A program made the translations under genes and the position numbers. Below, piece by piece: positions 7,511 to 14,936 of a stretch of 19,098 nucleotides of DNA. Below the pieces are notes generated by a model, which saw only the letters and a list, made by a program, of their open reading frames with translations, did no database searches and was not told the origin of the DNA. How positions within the stretch are numbered: the first letter of the stretch is position 1; every line of letters begins with the position of its first letter. This stretch comes from an uncultured Clostridium sp. (GTDB taxonomy: Bacteria; Bacillota; Clostridia; Clostridiales; Clostridiaceae), in assembly GCA_946575275.1 (NCBI GenBank), contig CAMNZV010000009.1, forward strand, positions 1 through 19,098, given 5' to 3'.

Positions 7511-8301
7511 TATTTTGCCACCTCCATTTTAATTGCAGGATGATAGTTGTAATCTATTAATTTAACATCATCAGCTGTAAAGTTATAAAAATCTGTAATA
7601 TCTGTATTAATCCAGAATTTTGGAGCATCGTAAGCTTCAGCTTTACGTGTTAACTGTAATTTTAAACCTTCTACTTGATTTTCATAAACATGGGCATTGT
7701 TAATAACATGAGTTAGTAGTCCAGGCTTATGACCAGTTACTTGTGCTAGCATATGAGTTAATACTGCAAATTGGCAGGTGTTAAAAGGTACACCAAGGCC
7801 CATATCTCCAGATCTTTGAATTAACATACAATTAAGGTGTCCTAAGCTAACGTCCCACATAGTTAAAAAGCAACATGGAGCAAGGTTCATTTCAGGTAAA
7901 TCTGACCAATTCCAAAGATTAATCATCATCCTTCTATCCTGTGGATTGTTTTTAAGAGCCTTTATAAGCTCATCCATTTGGTGAAATTTTTTAACTTGGT
8001 AACCATAAGCCTTACCTATAGTTCCATCTTCACCTTCCCACTCGTTCCAAACTTTAACATTTTCTTTTCTTAAATCCTCAACTATATTTGATTGCTTTTG
8101 ATATATCCAAAGCATTTCCTTTGTTGCTGTTTTAAAAGCAACAAATTTTGTTGTTAGTATAGGGAATTCTTTTTGAAGATTAAATTGCATTATTTTATGT
8201 GGCAATTTATATGTAGCAATTCCAGTTCTATTACTGTCATAATAGCCATTATTAAGTAAATCATCAATTAATGATAAATATTGTTCATCATAGTTACTCA
8301 T
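7510..8301 (-). CDS. thyA: Thymidylate synthase (ThyA type)
   Basis: Converts dUMP to dTMP using methylene-tetrahydrofolate. The 263-residue product matches the compact bacterial ThyA length (E. coli 264). The phosphate-binding arginine pair is in '[14 protein letters not shown]' (about 122-135), the catalytic cysteine is C143 in 'LAPCCFL', and '[13 protein letters not shown]' (about 162-174) holds the substrate-binding Arg, Asp and Asn. The usual His after the catalytic Cys is a second Cys here. A strong AAGGAGG at about 8309-8315 on the minus strand precedes the start. It is divergent from dnaX and heads a two-gene operon with folA. Confidence 0.97.
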   Translation of the reverse strand: MSNYDEQYLSLIDDLLNNGYYDSNRTGIATYKLPHKIMQFNLQKEFPILTTKFVAFKTATKEMLWIYQKQSNIVEDLRKENVKVWNEWEGEDGTIGKAYGYQVKKFHQMDELIKALKNNPQDRRMMINLWNWSDLPEMNLAPCCFLTMWDVSLGHLNCMLIQRSGDMGLGVPFNTCQFAVLTHMLAQVTGHKPGLLTHVINNAHVYENQVEGLKLQLTRKAEAYDAPKFWINTDITDFYNFTADDVKLIDYNYHPAIKMEVAK

Positions 8302-8315
8302 TATAAAAAAACCTC

Positions 8316-8357
8316 CTTAAAGTAAAAGTATAATTTTATTTTAACATATAGTATAAT
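8316..8357. promoter_or_regulatory. Divergent thyA / dnaX promoter region
   Basis: The 95-base gap 8302-8396 must contain start signals for both directions. On the plus strand TATAAT at 8352-8357 stands 39 bases before the dnaX ATG, with no good -35 at the proper distance. On the minus strand a TATACT (about 8327-8332) could serve thyA. The region is too A/T-rich for a firm call. Confidence 0.35.
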
Positions 8358-8396
8358 AAAAGGTAGAATTTTTATTGATAGTGGAGGTGGAATTTT

Positions 8397-10028
8397 ATGG
8401 AGTATACAGCATTATATAGAGAGTGGAGACCTAAGAAATTCCAGGATGTTGTTGGACAGGAGCATATTACAACAACATTAAAAAATCAAATTCAAAATAA
8501 TAGAATTGCTCATGCATATTTATTCTGTGGAACTCGAGGTACTGGGAAAACTTCTACAGCTAAAATAATGGCAAAGGCGTTAAATTGTTTAAATATTATA
8601 GATGGTGAACCTTGTAATGAATGTGAAATGTGCAAAAAAATAAATAGTGGCTTGGCAATAGATGTTACAGAACTTGATGCAGCTTCAAATAATGGAGTGG
8701 ATAAAATTAGAGATATAATTGAAGATGCAAAATATCCACCACAGGAGGCAAGATACAAGGTTTATGTTTTAGATGAGGTGCATATGCTTTCAATTGGAGC
8801 TGTTAATGCATTTTTAAAAACTCTTGAAGAGCCACCATCTAATGTAATATTTATTTTGGCGACTACAGACCCTCAAAAATTACCTATAACTATACTTTCA
8901 AGGTGTCAGAGGTTTGATTTTAAGAGAATAGTAAGTAAAAATGTTTGTGGACTACTTAGAAGAATTGTTGATACTAAGGGTATTTTAGCAGATGAAAAAA
9001 GTCTAGAGCTAATAGCTAGAACCTCTGATGGTGCTATGAGAGATGCTTTAAGTATATTAGATCAGGCAATTGCTATGGGAGATGGGAAAATTGATTATAA
9101 TGATTTAGTTAGTATGCTTGGACTTGTAACTAATGATAGTCTATTTGACATAACATCTGCAATAATAAGTAAAAATATTGAAGGCTCAATGAGAATTATT
9201 GAAGAGGTAGTTTATTCTGGTAAGGATATGTATTTGTTTATTAAGGACTTAATAGTACATTTTAGAAATCTTCTAATGATTAAGGTAACAAATAATCCAG
9301 AGGAAGTATTAGATATGTCTATTGAGAATATTAATAGGATTACAGAACAAGGTGGAAGAATTAGAGTAGAAGAAATAATGAGGGATATTAGGATTCTTCA
9401 AGAGGCTGAAGGTAATGCAAAGCTCAGTAAGGATTCAAGGCTTTATATAGAACTTGCAATAGTTAAAATATGCAAAATAGAATATGACACCTCAAATGAG
9501 GTTATACTATCTAGAATTAATAGACTTGAAGAAGGGCTTAAATCAGGTGAAATTAAGGCTGTAGCTGTATCAAATGAAGTATCCTCAATTAAAGAAAATA
9601 CTTCTTTAATTCAGGATAATAAGCCTATACAAAACACTATAGATAAACCTATTGTAATTAATAAGGTATCTGAAAATCCGGATTCTAAGGCTACAATTGT
9701 TGATATTCAAAGAAACTGGAAGGATATTTTAGAAAGATTCAAGGCAAGAAGGGCAATGATAGTGTATGCCTCTATTTTAACAGGGAAACCTATAGAATGC
9801 AGTAAAGGGATTGTAACAATACATTATACAGAGGAATACGCCTTTAGCAAGGAAAGACTTGAAAAGGCAGAAAATAATAAAATTGTTAATGAGGTAATAT
9901 CAGAGATTATGGGTGAAGATATCAAAACAAAATTTGTTGTTGATAAGGGAAATCAGTTACCTAAAAATACTGAAAATTTATTATCAGATAGTATAGATTC
10001 TGAAATCTTTGAAGTAATTGACAATTAA
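8397..10028 (+). CDS. dnaX: DNA polymerase III subunit gamma/tau
   Basis: Clamp-loader ATPase that loads the sliding clamp and, through its C-terminus, organises the replicative polymerase. The AAA+ core has Walker A 'GTRGTGKTS' (about 45-53), a zinc module with Cys 64, 73, 76 and 79, Walker B 'VYVLDEVH' (about 122-129), sensor 1 'ATTDP' (about 155-159) and the 'SRC' arginine-finger motif at 168-170. Residues beyond about 370 are the variable tau-like tail; 543 residues is normal for a clostridial tau. GGAGGTGG at about 8383-8390 precedes the ATG. I saw no convincing programmed frameshift site in the usual place for making a shorter gamma form. Only 51 bases separate it from dltX, with no terminator between. 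Confidence 0.97.
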   Translation: MEYTALYREWRPKKFQDVVGQEHITTTLKNQIQNNRIAHAYLFCGTRGTGKTSTAKIMAKALNCLNIIDGEPCNECEMCKKINSGLAIDVTELDAASNNGVDKIRDIIEDAKYPPQEARYKVYVLDEVHMLSIGAVNAFLKTLEEPPSNVIFILATTDPQKLPITILSRCQRFDFKRIVSKNVCGLLRRIVDTKGILADEKSLELIARTSDGAMRDALSILDQAIAMGDGKIDYNDLVSMLGLVTNDSLFDITSAIISKNIEGSMRIIEEVVYSGKDMYLFIKDLIVHFRNLLMIKVTNNPEEVLDMSIENINRITEQGGRIRVEEIMRDIRILQEAEGNAKLSKDSRLYIELAIVKICKIEYDTSNEVILSRINRLEEGLKSGEIKAVAVSNEVSSIKENTSLIQDNKPIQNTIDKPIVINKVSENPDSKATIVDIQRNWKDILERFKARRAMIVYASILTGKPIECSKGIVTIHYTEEYAFSKERLEKAENNKIVNEVISEIMGEDIKTKFVVDKGNQLPKNTENLLSDSIDSEIFEVIDN

Positions 10029-10079
10029 TTATTTCAAGGCTTAATGCTTTAAATTTGAGTTGGAAAGGATGGATTAAGG

Positions 10080-10220
10080 TTGATAAAGAAATTAATAACT
10101 ATTTTAAAAGATAAATATATACAGTTTGCAATTATTTGCTCCATAGCAATTATTTTAGCAGTGTTAATAATAGCTTTCGAACCATTTGCAGAACTTCCGT
10201 TTATATACAATCAATTTTAA
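10080..10220 (+). CDS. dltX: DltX, small teichoic acid D-Ala incorporation protein
   Basis: A 46-residue protein with a short basic N-terminus, one membrane helix (about residues 16-33) and the C-terminus 'LPFIYNQF'. DltX proteins are about 50 residues long, single-pass, end in a conserved FIYN-type motif, and are encoded directly upstream of dltA, exactly as here. The published role is in moving D-alanine from DltC onto lipoteichoic acid at the membrane. The start is TTG at 10080; upstream in frame a TGA at 10056 closes the frame, and the only nearby ATG (10069) meets a stop two codons later. AAGGAT at 10065-10070 is a suitable ribosome binding site. dltA begins 12 bases after the stop. Family call is strong from motif plus context; the start is slightly less certain. 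Confidence 0.85.
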   Translation: MIKKLITILKDKYIQFAIICSIAIILAVLIIAFEPFAELPFIYNQF

Positions 10221-10232
10221 AGGGGAAAATAA

Positions 10233-11744
10233 ATGAAGATTTTAGAAGGAATATTAAAATATTCAGAAACTAATAGAATAGCTTTAGTATGTGATAATGA
10301 AAAAATGAAATATAGTGAACTTAATACAAATTCTGAGGCCATAGCAGCTTTTATATTAGAAGCCTTAGGAAAGGATAATACACCAATAGTTATTTATGGG
10401 AATAAGGAAAATTTAATGATGTGTTGTATGATGGCCGCATTAAAATCAGGAAGAGCATATATACCTATAGATATTTCCTATCCTAAGGAAAGGGTTGAGG
10501 CTATAATTAATGAAGTAAAACCTAAAATACTTTTTGATTTTAGTCATGAAAATACCTTTAGTAACATAAAAACAATAAAACCATCAGATATAGACTTAAT
10601 TATTAAGGAATATAAAAATATAAAGATAGATAAAATAAATTGGGTAAAAGATGATGAAAATGCCTATATTCTTTTTACCTCTGGAAGTACAGGAAAGCCT
10701 AAGGGAGTTCAGATTAGCAGTAATAATTTAAATAATTTTGTATCATGGATTGTAGATTATTTAAAACTAGATGACAGTGAAGAAATCTTTATGAATCAGG
10801 CAGCATATTCCTTTGATTTATCCGTTACATCAATATATCCAGCATTAAGTTATGGAAAGACATTACATGGATTTTCAAAGAAAACCTTAGAAAATTTAAA
10901 GGATTTATTTGAAGACATAAGTAGTTCTGATATTAATTTCTGGGTATCAACTCCATCCTTTGCAGGAATGTGTGTGGCAGAAGATAGCTTTAATTCACAA
11001 ATGTTAAAAAATCTTAAGGCAATGATATTTGTTGGGGAGGTTTTGCCAAGACCATTAAGTAAAACATTATTAGACAGATTTGAAAATACAAGAATAATTA
11101 ATGGATATGGACCTACAGAAGCTACAGTTGCAATAAGTGCAAATGATATTACAAGGAAAACCATTGAAGAAAATGAAAGTCTTCCTATAGGCTATCCAAT
11201 GAAAACATCAATAGTTAAAATAGTTGATGAAAAATTAAATATTTTAAAGGAAGGTGAAAAGGGAGAAATAATAATAGTTGGACCTAGCGTAAGTAAGGGA
11301 TACTATAATAATGAAGAAAAAACAAATGCAAGTTTTTATTTTGATGATTATAATGGAAAAAAGATGAGAGCCTATAAAACAGGGGATTTAGGATATTTTA
11401 TTAATAATAACCTATTTTACTGTGGCAGAAAGGATTTTCAGATAAAACTTAATGGTTATAGAATAGAAATAGAAGATATTGAAAATAATTTAATTAGGGT
11501 TAACAATGTAAAAAATGCAGCAGTGGTACCTATTATAAAAAATGATAAAATTGCATATTTAACAGCTTTTGTACAACTTACAGAAAAAAGTGACTTAGGA
11601 AGTTTAAAAACAGGAATACTTATAAAAAAGGAAGTATCAAAATTAATTCCTTCTTATATGGTACCAAGAAATATAAAAATAATAGATGAATTTCCTACTA
11701 ATATTAATGGAAAAATTGATAGAAAAAGATTGTTGGAGGAATAA
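10233..11744 (+). CDS. dltA: D-alanine--DltC ligase (D-alanyl carrier protein ligase)
   Basis: Activates D-alanine with ATP and loads it on the DltC phosphopantetheine arm in the cytoplasm, the first step of teichoic acid D-alanylation. The 503-residue product is a standalone adenylation enzyme: 'LFTSGSTGKPKG' at about 147-158 (ATP loop), 'NGYGPTEAT' at about 290-298, 'KTGDLG' at about 382-387, 'GRKDFQIKLNGYRIE' at about 398-412, and the C-terminal catalytic lysine in 'NGKIDR' (K494). At residues 266-271 it reads 'FVGEVL' where the family, as I recall it, has 'FCGEVL'; that Cys has been linked to choosing D- over L-alanine. AGGGG at 10221-10225 is the ribosome binding site. The identity is firm from motifs and the dltX-A-B-C order. 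Confidence 0.93.
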   Translation: MKILEGILKYSETNRIALVCDNEKMKYSELNTNSEAIAAFILEALGKDNTPIVIYGNKENLMMCCMMAALKSGRAYIPIDISYPKERVEAIINEVKPKILFDFSHENTFSNIKTIKPSDIDLIIKEYKNIKIDKINWVKDDENAYILFTSGSTGKPKGVQISSNNLNNFVSWIVDYLKLDDSEEIFMNQAAYSFDLSVTSIYPALSYGKTLHGFSKKTLENLKDLFEDISSSDINFWVSTPSFAGMCVAEDSFNSQMLKNLKAMIFVGEVLPRPLSKTLLDRFENTRIINGYGPTEATVAISANDITRKTIEENESLPIGYPMKTSIVKIVDEKLNILKEGEKGEIIIVGPSVSKGYYNNEEKTNASFYFDDYNGKKMRAYKTGDLGYFINNNLFYCGRKDFQIKLNGYRIEIEDIENNLIRVNNVKNAAVVPIIKNDKIAYLTAFVQLTEKSDLGSLKTGILIKKEVSKLIPSYMVPRNIKIIDEFPTNINGKIDRKRLLEE

Positions 11745-11747
11745 TTA

Positions 11748-12905
11748 ATGAATTTTGATCAATATGGAGACTATTTATATTTATATTTATTATTAATTAC
11801 ATTAATTCCAGCAATAATATTAATTTTAAATAAAAAATCTATAAAATATTATGGGATTATATCCTCATTTTTTATAATAATATTATTAATGGGCTTTAGA
11901 ACTACGCAATTTCAGCTTTTCATAAGTTTTCTTATTGGAGAATTTGTAGTTATATTTGGGTATCTGTATATAAGAAAGAAAACTGATAACAAATATTTAT
12001 ATTGGCTATTTTTATTAATGTCAATGTTTCCATTAATAATAACAAAACTAGCTGGTTTAACAGAATATGCTTCAATAATTGGATTTATAGGTATATCATA
12101 TTTAAGCTTTAAGGCAATACAAATGATAATTGAGATTTATGATGGAGCTATAACTAAAATAAATATAGGAACATTTATATGCTTTATTACTTTTTCACCT
12201 ACATTAAGCTCAGGGCCTATTGATAGATGGAAAAGATTTAATGAAGACATTGAAAGACGGTTAGATAAAAAGGAATATATAGAAGATTATTTATTAATTG
12301 GAATACAAAAAATTGCAATGGGTGTTGTATACAAGTTTGTTTTAGCTTATTTAATAAATACATATTTATTATTAAAAATACCTACAACAATTTCCTTATT
12401 AAGTAGTATTCAATATATGTATGTATATACACTTTATCTATTCTTTGATTTTGCAGGATATAGCCTATTTGCAGTAGGTACTAGTTATATTTACGGAATA
12501 AAGACTCCGGAAAATTTTAACAAACCATTTAAAAGTAAGGATATGAAGGAGTTTTGGACAAGATGGCATATATCTTTATCAAGGTGGTTTGGAGATTATA
12601 TTTTCTCAAGATTTGTACTTAATTCTATGAGAAAAAAGAGATTTAAAAGTAGATTTACAGCTTCCCATGTTGCACAAATCTTGACAATGTTTATAATGGG
12701 ATTATGGCATGGATTTACTGTGTATTATATTTTATATGGACTATATCAAGGGATAATATTAGTATTAACTGATATATATCAAAGAAAATCCAAGTTTTAT
12801 AAAAAAAATAAAAAGAATAAGTGGTTCAATTTGGTTCAGGTCATAGTTACCTTCCATCTAATTTGTTTTGGAATGCTTATTTTTTCAGGATATTTATTTA
12901 AATAA
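11748..12905 (+). CDS. dltB: D-alanyl transfer protein DltB (MBOAT family)
   Basis: Membrane-bound O-acyltransferase that uses D-alanyl-DltC on the cytoplasmic side to pass D-alanine across the membrane toward teichoic acid. The 385 residues are dominated by hydrophobic helices. The two MBOAT histidines are visible: H274 in 'FWTRWHISLSRWFGDY' and H321 in 'GLWHGF'. 'SSGPIDRWKRF' at about 154-164 is also a conserved family stretch. It is slightly shorter than the roughly 400-415 residues common elsewhere. It starts three bases after dltA, using the GGAGGA at the end of dltA as ribosome binding site, so expression is coupled. dltC follows after 11 bases. Confidence 0.93.
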   Translation: MNFDQYGDYLYLYLLLITLIPAIILILNKKSIKYYGIISSFFIIILLMGFRTTQFQLFISFLIGEFVVIFGYLYIRKKTDNKYLYWLFLLMSMFPLIITKLAGLTEYASIIGFIGISYLSFKAIQMIIEIYDGAITKINIGTFICFITFSPTLSSGPIDRWKRFNEDIERRLDKKEYIEDYLLIGIQKIAMGVVYKFVLAYLINTYLLLKIPTTISLLSSIQYMYVYTLYLFFDFAGYSLFAVGTSYIYGIKTPENFNKPFKSKDMKEFWTRWHISLSRWFGDYIFSRFVLNSMRKKRFKSRFTASHVAQILTMFIMGLWHGFTVYYILYGLYQGIILVLTDIYQRKSKFYKKNKKNKWFNLVQVIVTFHLICFGMLIFSGYLFK

Positions 12906-12916
12906 GGAGGAAGATT

Positions 12917-13144
12917 ATGAAGGAAAAGGTTTTAGAAATATTAATTGAAGTTACAGGAAATGATGATATTCAAGAGGACTTAGATTTAAATTTATTTGAA
13001 GCAGAATTACTAGATTCTTTGGGAATTATTGAAGTATTATTACAAATTGAAGAAAAACTTAAAATAAAGCTTCAACCAACAGATTTAGAAAGAGAAGATA
13101 TGTCTACAGTAAATAAGCTTACTGCTTTTCTTGAAAAAAGGTAA
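12917..13144 (+). CDS. dltC: D-alanyl carrier protein DltC
   Basis: Small acyl-carrier-type protein that holds D-alanine as a thioester on a 4'-phosphopantetheine arm and delivers it to DltB. The 75-residue acidic helical protein has the attachment motif 'LLDSLGIIEVL' with the modified Ser at 34. AGGAGG at about 12904-12909 precedes the ATG. In many Firmicutes the next gene would be dltD; here ybaB follows after 50 bases. The operon therefore ends without dltD, which must be elsewhere in the genome or absent. Confidence 0.92.
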   Translation: MKEKVLEILIEVTGNDDIQEDLDLNLFEAELLDSLGIIEVLLQIEEKLKIKLQPTDLEREDMSTVNKLTAFLEKR

Positions 13145-13154
13145 TGAAATAGTA

Positions 13155-13160
13155 TATAAT
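13155..13160 (+). promoter_or_regulatory. Possible -10 element upstream of ybaB
   Basis: TATAAT sits 35 bases before the ybaB ATG, within a palindromic A/T run. No credible -35 was seen. It could give ybaB transcription independent of the dlt genes, but could equally be chance in A/T-rich DNA. Confidence 0.2.
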
Positions 13161-13194
13161 AAATTTATTATTTATATAGGGAGGAAATTAAATT

Positions 13195-13539
13195 ATGGCT
13201 AAAGGTGGATTTGGAGGCTTCGGCGGAGGCAACATGAATAACTTAATGAAGCAAGCACAAGCTATGCAAAAACAAATGGAAGATATGCAAAAACAAATGG
13301 AAGTAGCTGAGTTTGAGGCATCTACAGGTGGTGGTGCTGTATCAGTTAAGGTAAATGGTAAAAAGGAAATATTAGCTGTTAACATAAAACCAGAGGTAGT
13401 AGACCCAGAAGATGTTGAAATGTTAGAAGACTTAGTATTAAGTGCTGTAAATGAAGCCTTAAGAAAGGCAGATGAAGAATCAAGCGAAAAAATGGGTAAA
13501 CTAACAGGAGGAATGAATCTTCCTAAAGGATTATTCTAA
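13195..13539 (+). CDS. ybaB: YbaB/EbfC-family nucleoid-associated protein
   Basis: Small dimeric DNA-binding protein almost always encoded between dnaX and recR. At 114 residues it has the family layout: a glycine-rich start ('[11 protein letters not shown]'), a glutamine/methionine-rich helix with two copies of 'MQKQME' (about 24-40), then '[15 protein letters not shown]' and '[13 protein letters not shown]', and a C-terminal '[10 protein letters not shown]'. The GGGAGGAA ribosome binding site is at about 13180-13187. Here the dlt cassette separates it from dnaX, while recR follows after a terminator-like hairpin. The precise cellular role of the family is not settled. Confidence 0.95.
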   Translation: MAKGGFGGFGGGNMNNLMKQAQAMQKQMEDMQKQMEVAEFEASTGGGAVSVKVNGKKEILAVNIKPEVVDPEDVEMLEDLVLSAVNEALRKADEESSEKMGKLTGGMNLPKGLF

Positions 13540-13550
13540 AATTTTGTGCA

Positions 13551-13580
13551 AGGATGTTTCTTTGAAACATCCTATTTTTT
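13551..13580 (+). terminator. Intrinsic terminator/attenuator between ybaB and recR
   Basis: AGGATGTTTC (13551-13560) pairs perfectly with GAAACATCCT (13564-13573) around a three-base TTT loop, followed by A and six Ts (13575-13580). It lies 11 bases after ybaB and directly before recR, so it should reduce or regulate read-through into recR. CATCCTAT (13568-13575) can pair instead with ATAGGATG (13583-13590), which contains the recR ribosome binding site. Confidence 0.8.
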
Positions 13581-13598
13581 ATATAGGATGGTGAAGAT

Positions 13599-14195
13599 AT
13601 GGATTTTTATCCAGTTGCAATAGAAAAACTAATAGAAGAATTTTCTAAACTACCAAGTATCGGAAAGAAAACAGCTCAAAGATTAACGTTACATATATTA
13701 AATTTACCTAGTGATGAGGTAAATGAATTTGCAGAAGCTTTAATAAAGGCAAAGGGAACAATCAAATATTGTTCAGTATGTGGAAACTTTACAGATTCTG
13801 ATCCTTGTGCAATTTGTAATAATCCCAATAGGGATAATAGTGTTATTTGTGTTGTAGAAGAACCAAAGGATATTATGACCTTAGAAAAGGTAAAGGAATT
13901 TAATGGGTTATATCATGTACTACATGGAAATCTTTCACCTATGCAAGGAAGAGGACCACAGGATATTAAAATAAGAGAACTTGTTTCAAGAATGAATGAC
14001 AAGGTAAAGGAAGTAATAATTGCAACTAATCCTAACGTAGAGGGAGAAGCTACAGCTATGTATATTTCTAAAATATTAAAACCTCTTGAGGTAAAGGTTA
14101 CAAGAATTGCAGCAGGAATACCAGTTGGTGGAGATTTAGACTATGCTGATGAAGTTACATTATCTAAAGCTTTAGAAGGAAGAAAAGAAATATAA
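13599..14195 (+). CDS. recR: Recombination mediator RecR
   Basis: Works with RecO (and RecF) to load RecA on gapped single-stranded DNA during repair. The 198 residues match the family length. The helix-hairpin-helix region '[13 protein letters not shown]' is at about 17-29; the zinc finger uses C58, C61, C70 and C73 ('[17 protein letters not shown]'); the Toprim domain runs from about 81 ('[10 protein letters not shown]') to '[17 protein letters not shown]'. The start follows AGGATGGTG at 13585-13593. It belongs to the conserved dnaX-ybaB-recR block, but the hairpin before it may set its own expression level. Confidence 0.97.
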   Translation: MDFYPVAIEKLIEEFSKLPSIGKKTAQRLTLHILNLPSDEVNEFAEALIKAKGTIKYCSVCGNFTDSDPCAICNNPNRDNSVICVVEEPKDIMTLEKVKEFNGLYHVLHGNLSPMQGRGPQDIKIRELVSRMNDKVKEVIIATNPNVEGEATAMYISKILKPLEVKVTRIAAGIPVGGDLDYADEVTLSKALEGRKEI

Positions 14196-14222
14196 AAGAA
14201 ATACTGTATATTATTACCATGA

Positions 14223-14231
14223 TGTGGATAA
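14223..14231 (-). promoter_or_regulatory. Single DnaA-box consensus match
   Basis: TGTGGATAA is the exact reverse complement of the DnaA box TTATCCACA. It lies in the 77-base gap between recR and yaaL. I noticed no second box near it, so it could be a chance match; dnaX-recR blocks are often origin-proximal in Firmicutes, which makes it slightly more plausible. Confidence 0.3.
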
Positions 14232-14272
14232 ACTTATTATAAGGAGTTTAACTAAATTTAGGAGGATAATGT

Positions 14273-14551
14273 ATGGAAAAGGAAAAGATTACCCGTATAA
14301 TACTTCACTCAATAAATAAAAGGTGTGAGGGCAAAGAAATACTTTCTGCAATGGAAACTGCCATAACAGAAATGGAAGTAGCAAGAAGTTTATTTAACAA
14401 TGCAACAGATGGAAGATTAATTGAAGTTGCAATATATTCAGAACAAGTGGCCAAAAAAAGATATGATTACTTATTAAAAATAGCAAAAGACAAGGGGTTA
14501 ACTGTTAGTAATGATTATGTAATAGATCAGTGCTCAAAATTAGCCGAATGA
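14273..14551 (+). CDS. yaaL: YaaL family protein (DUF2508)
   Basis: A 92-residue helical protein of unknown function. In Bacillus subtilis a small yaaL gene sits between recR and bofA, as here, and the helical pattern 'AMETAITEMEVARSLFNNATDGRLIEVAIYSEQVAKKRYDYL' is cut here to its recognisable core: 'EMEVARSLFNNATDGRLI' at about 34-51 resembles the family. AGGAGG at about 14262-14267 supports the ATG. It is followed after 15 bases by bofA, forming a pair that may share a promoter in the 77 bases after recR. Assignment relies on position plus the motif. Confidence 0.8.
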   Translation: MEKEKITRIILHSINKRCEGKEILSAMETAITEMEVARSLFNNATDGRLIEVAIYSEQVAKKRYDYLLKIAKDKGLTVSNDYVIDQCSKLAE

Positions 14552-14566
14552 TAAAAGGAGGAAGAG

Positions 14567-14815
14567 ATGGATAATGAATTGATTATTTACGGGATAATAG
14601 GAATTGTAATATTATTTATAGTATTAAAAGTATTTAAATGGCCATTAAAGATATTATTAAATGGAATATTTGGGGTAGTATTATTATACATTGTAAACTT
14701 AATTGGTGGATATTTTGATTTTTATATAGCAATAAATATAGTAACAGCATTGGTTGCAGGTATACTTGGGATACCTGGAGTTGCAATATTAATTATATAC
14801 AAACTATTTTTTTAA
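14567..14815 (+). CDS. bofA: BofA-family pro-sigma-K processing inhibitor
   Basis: Integral membrane protein of 82 residues. In Bacillus, BofA holds back the SpoIVFB protease in the outer forespore membrane until engulfment is complete. Two to three hydrophobic segments cover about residues 4-20, 25-46 and 55-80, and the C-terminal 'AGILGIPGVAILIIYKLFF' fits the conserved 'G-x-P-G' ending of the family. AAAGGAGG at about 14554-14561 precedes the ATG. The recR-yaaL-bofA order matches Bacillus. It supports a spore-forming host. A strong terminator closes the unit immediately after the stop. Confidence 0.87.
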   Translation: MDNELIIYGIIGIVILFIVLKVFKWPLKILLNGIFGVVLLYIVNLIGGYFDFYIAINIVTALVAGILGIPGVAILIIYKLFF

Positions 14816-14853
14816 GGGCTTTGGCACTAACTATTTAGTGCCAAGGCCTTTAT
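14814..14853 (+). terminator. Strong intrinsic terminator after bofA
   Basis: A stem of about 17 bp pairs 14814-14830 with 14835-14851 around a four-base loop, with one or two G-T wobbles. The central GGCACTAA/TTAGTGCC is perfect. The T tract after it is short (TTTAT), but the stem is the strongest in the window; a T run of seven precedes it, so it may also work on the minus strand. It marks the end of the dnaX-to-bofA block. Confidence 0.85.
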
Positions 14854-14886
14854 AAACATAATTTAAGGTTAATTTAACTATTTTAA

Positions 14887-14918
14887 TTGATAAACATTTG
14901 GTATTATAAATTTATAAT
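14887..14918 (+). promoter_or_regulatory. Candidate promoter of the ABC transporter pair
   Basis: TTGATA at 14887-14892 and TATAAT at 14913-14918 lie between the bofA terminator and the next gene, but the 20-base spacer is long and the -10 is very near the ribosome binding site. A promoter is expected in this 80-base gap because of the terminator; the hexamers themselves are uncertain. Confidence 0.3.
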
Positions 14919-14923
14919 GCTTA

Positions 14924-14930
14924 AGGAGGT
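14924..14930 (+). promoter_or_regulatory. Ribosome binding site that sets the ABC ATPase start
   Basis: AGGAGGT at 14924-14930 directly abuts an ATG at 14931, leaving no spacing. The in-frame ATG at 14937 is six bases downstream, the normal distance, and is therefore the likely start. Confidence 0.8.
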
Positions 14931-14936
14931 ATGGTA

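Noticed and set aside
7332..7532. Plus-strand open frame opposite folA/thyA
   Set aside because: It is entirely antisense to the well-supported folA and thyA genes and has no ribosome binding site or recognisable motif.
8634..8642. Run of seven A bases in dnaX as a programmed frameshift site
   Set aside because: It lies in the zinc-module region near codon 80, far too early to make a gamma form, and no downstream structure was apparent.
13188..13385. Minus-strand open frame opposite ybaB
   Set aside because: It is antisense to a clear ybaB gene, is rich in Cys/Pro/Phe reflecting the Gly/Met/Gln codons on the other strand, and has no family resemblance.
14931..14936. Upstream ATG as the start of the ABC ATPase
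   Set aside because: It directly abuts the AGGAGGT ribosome binding site with no spacing; ATG at 14937 has the normal distance.
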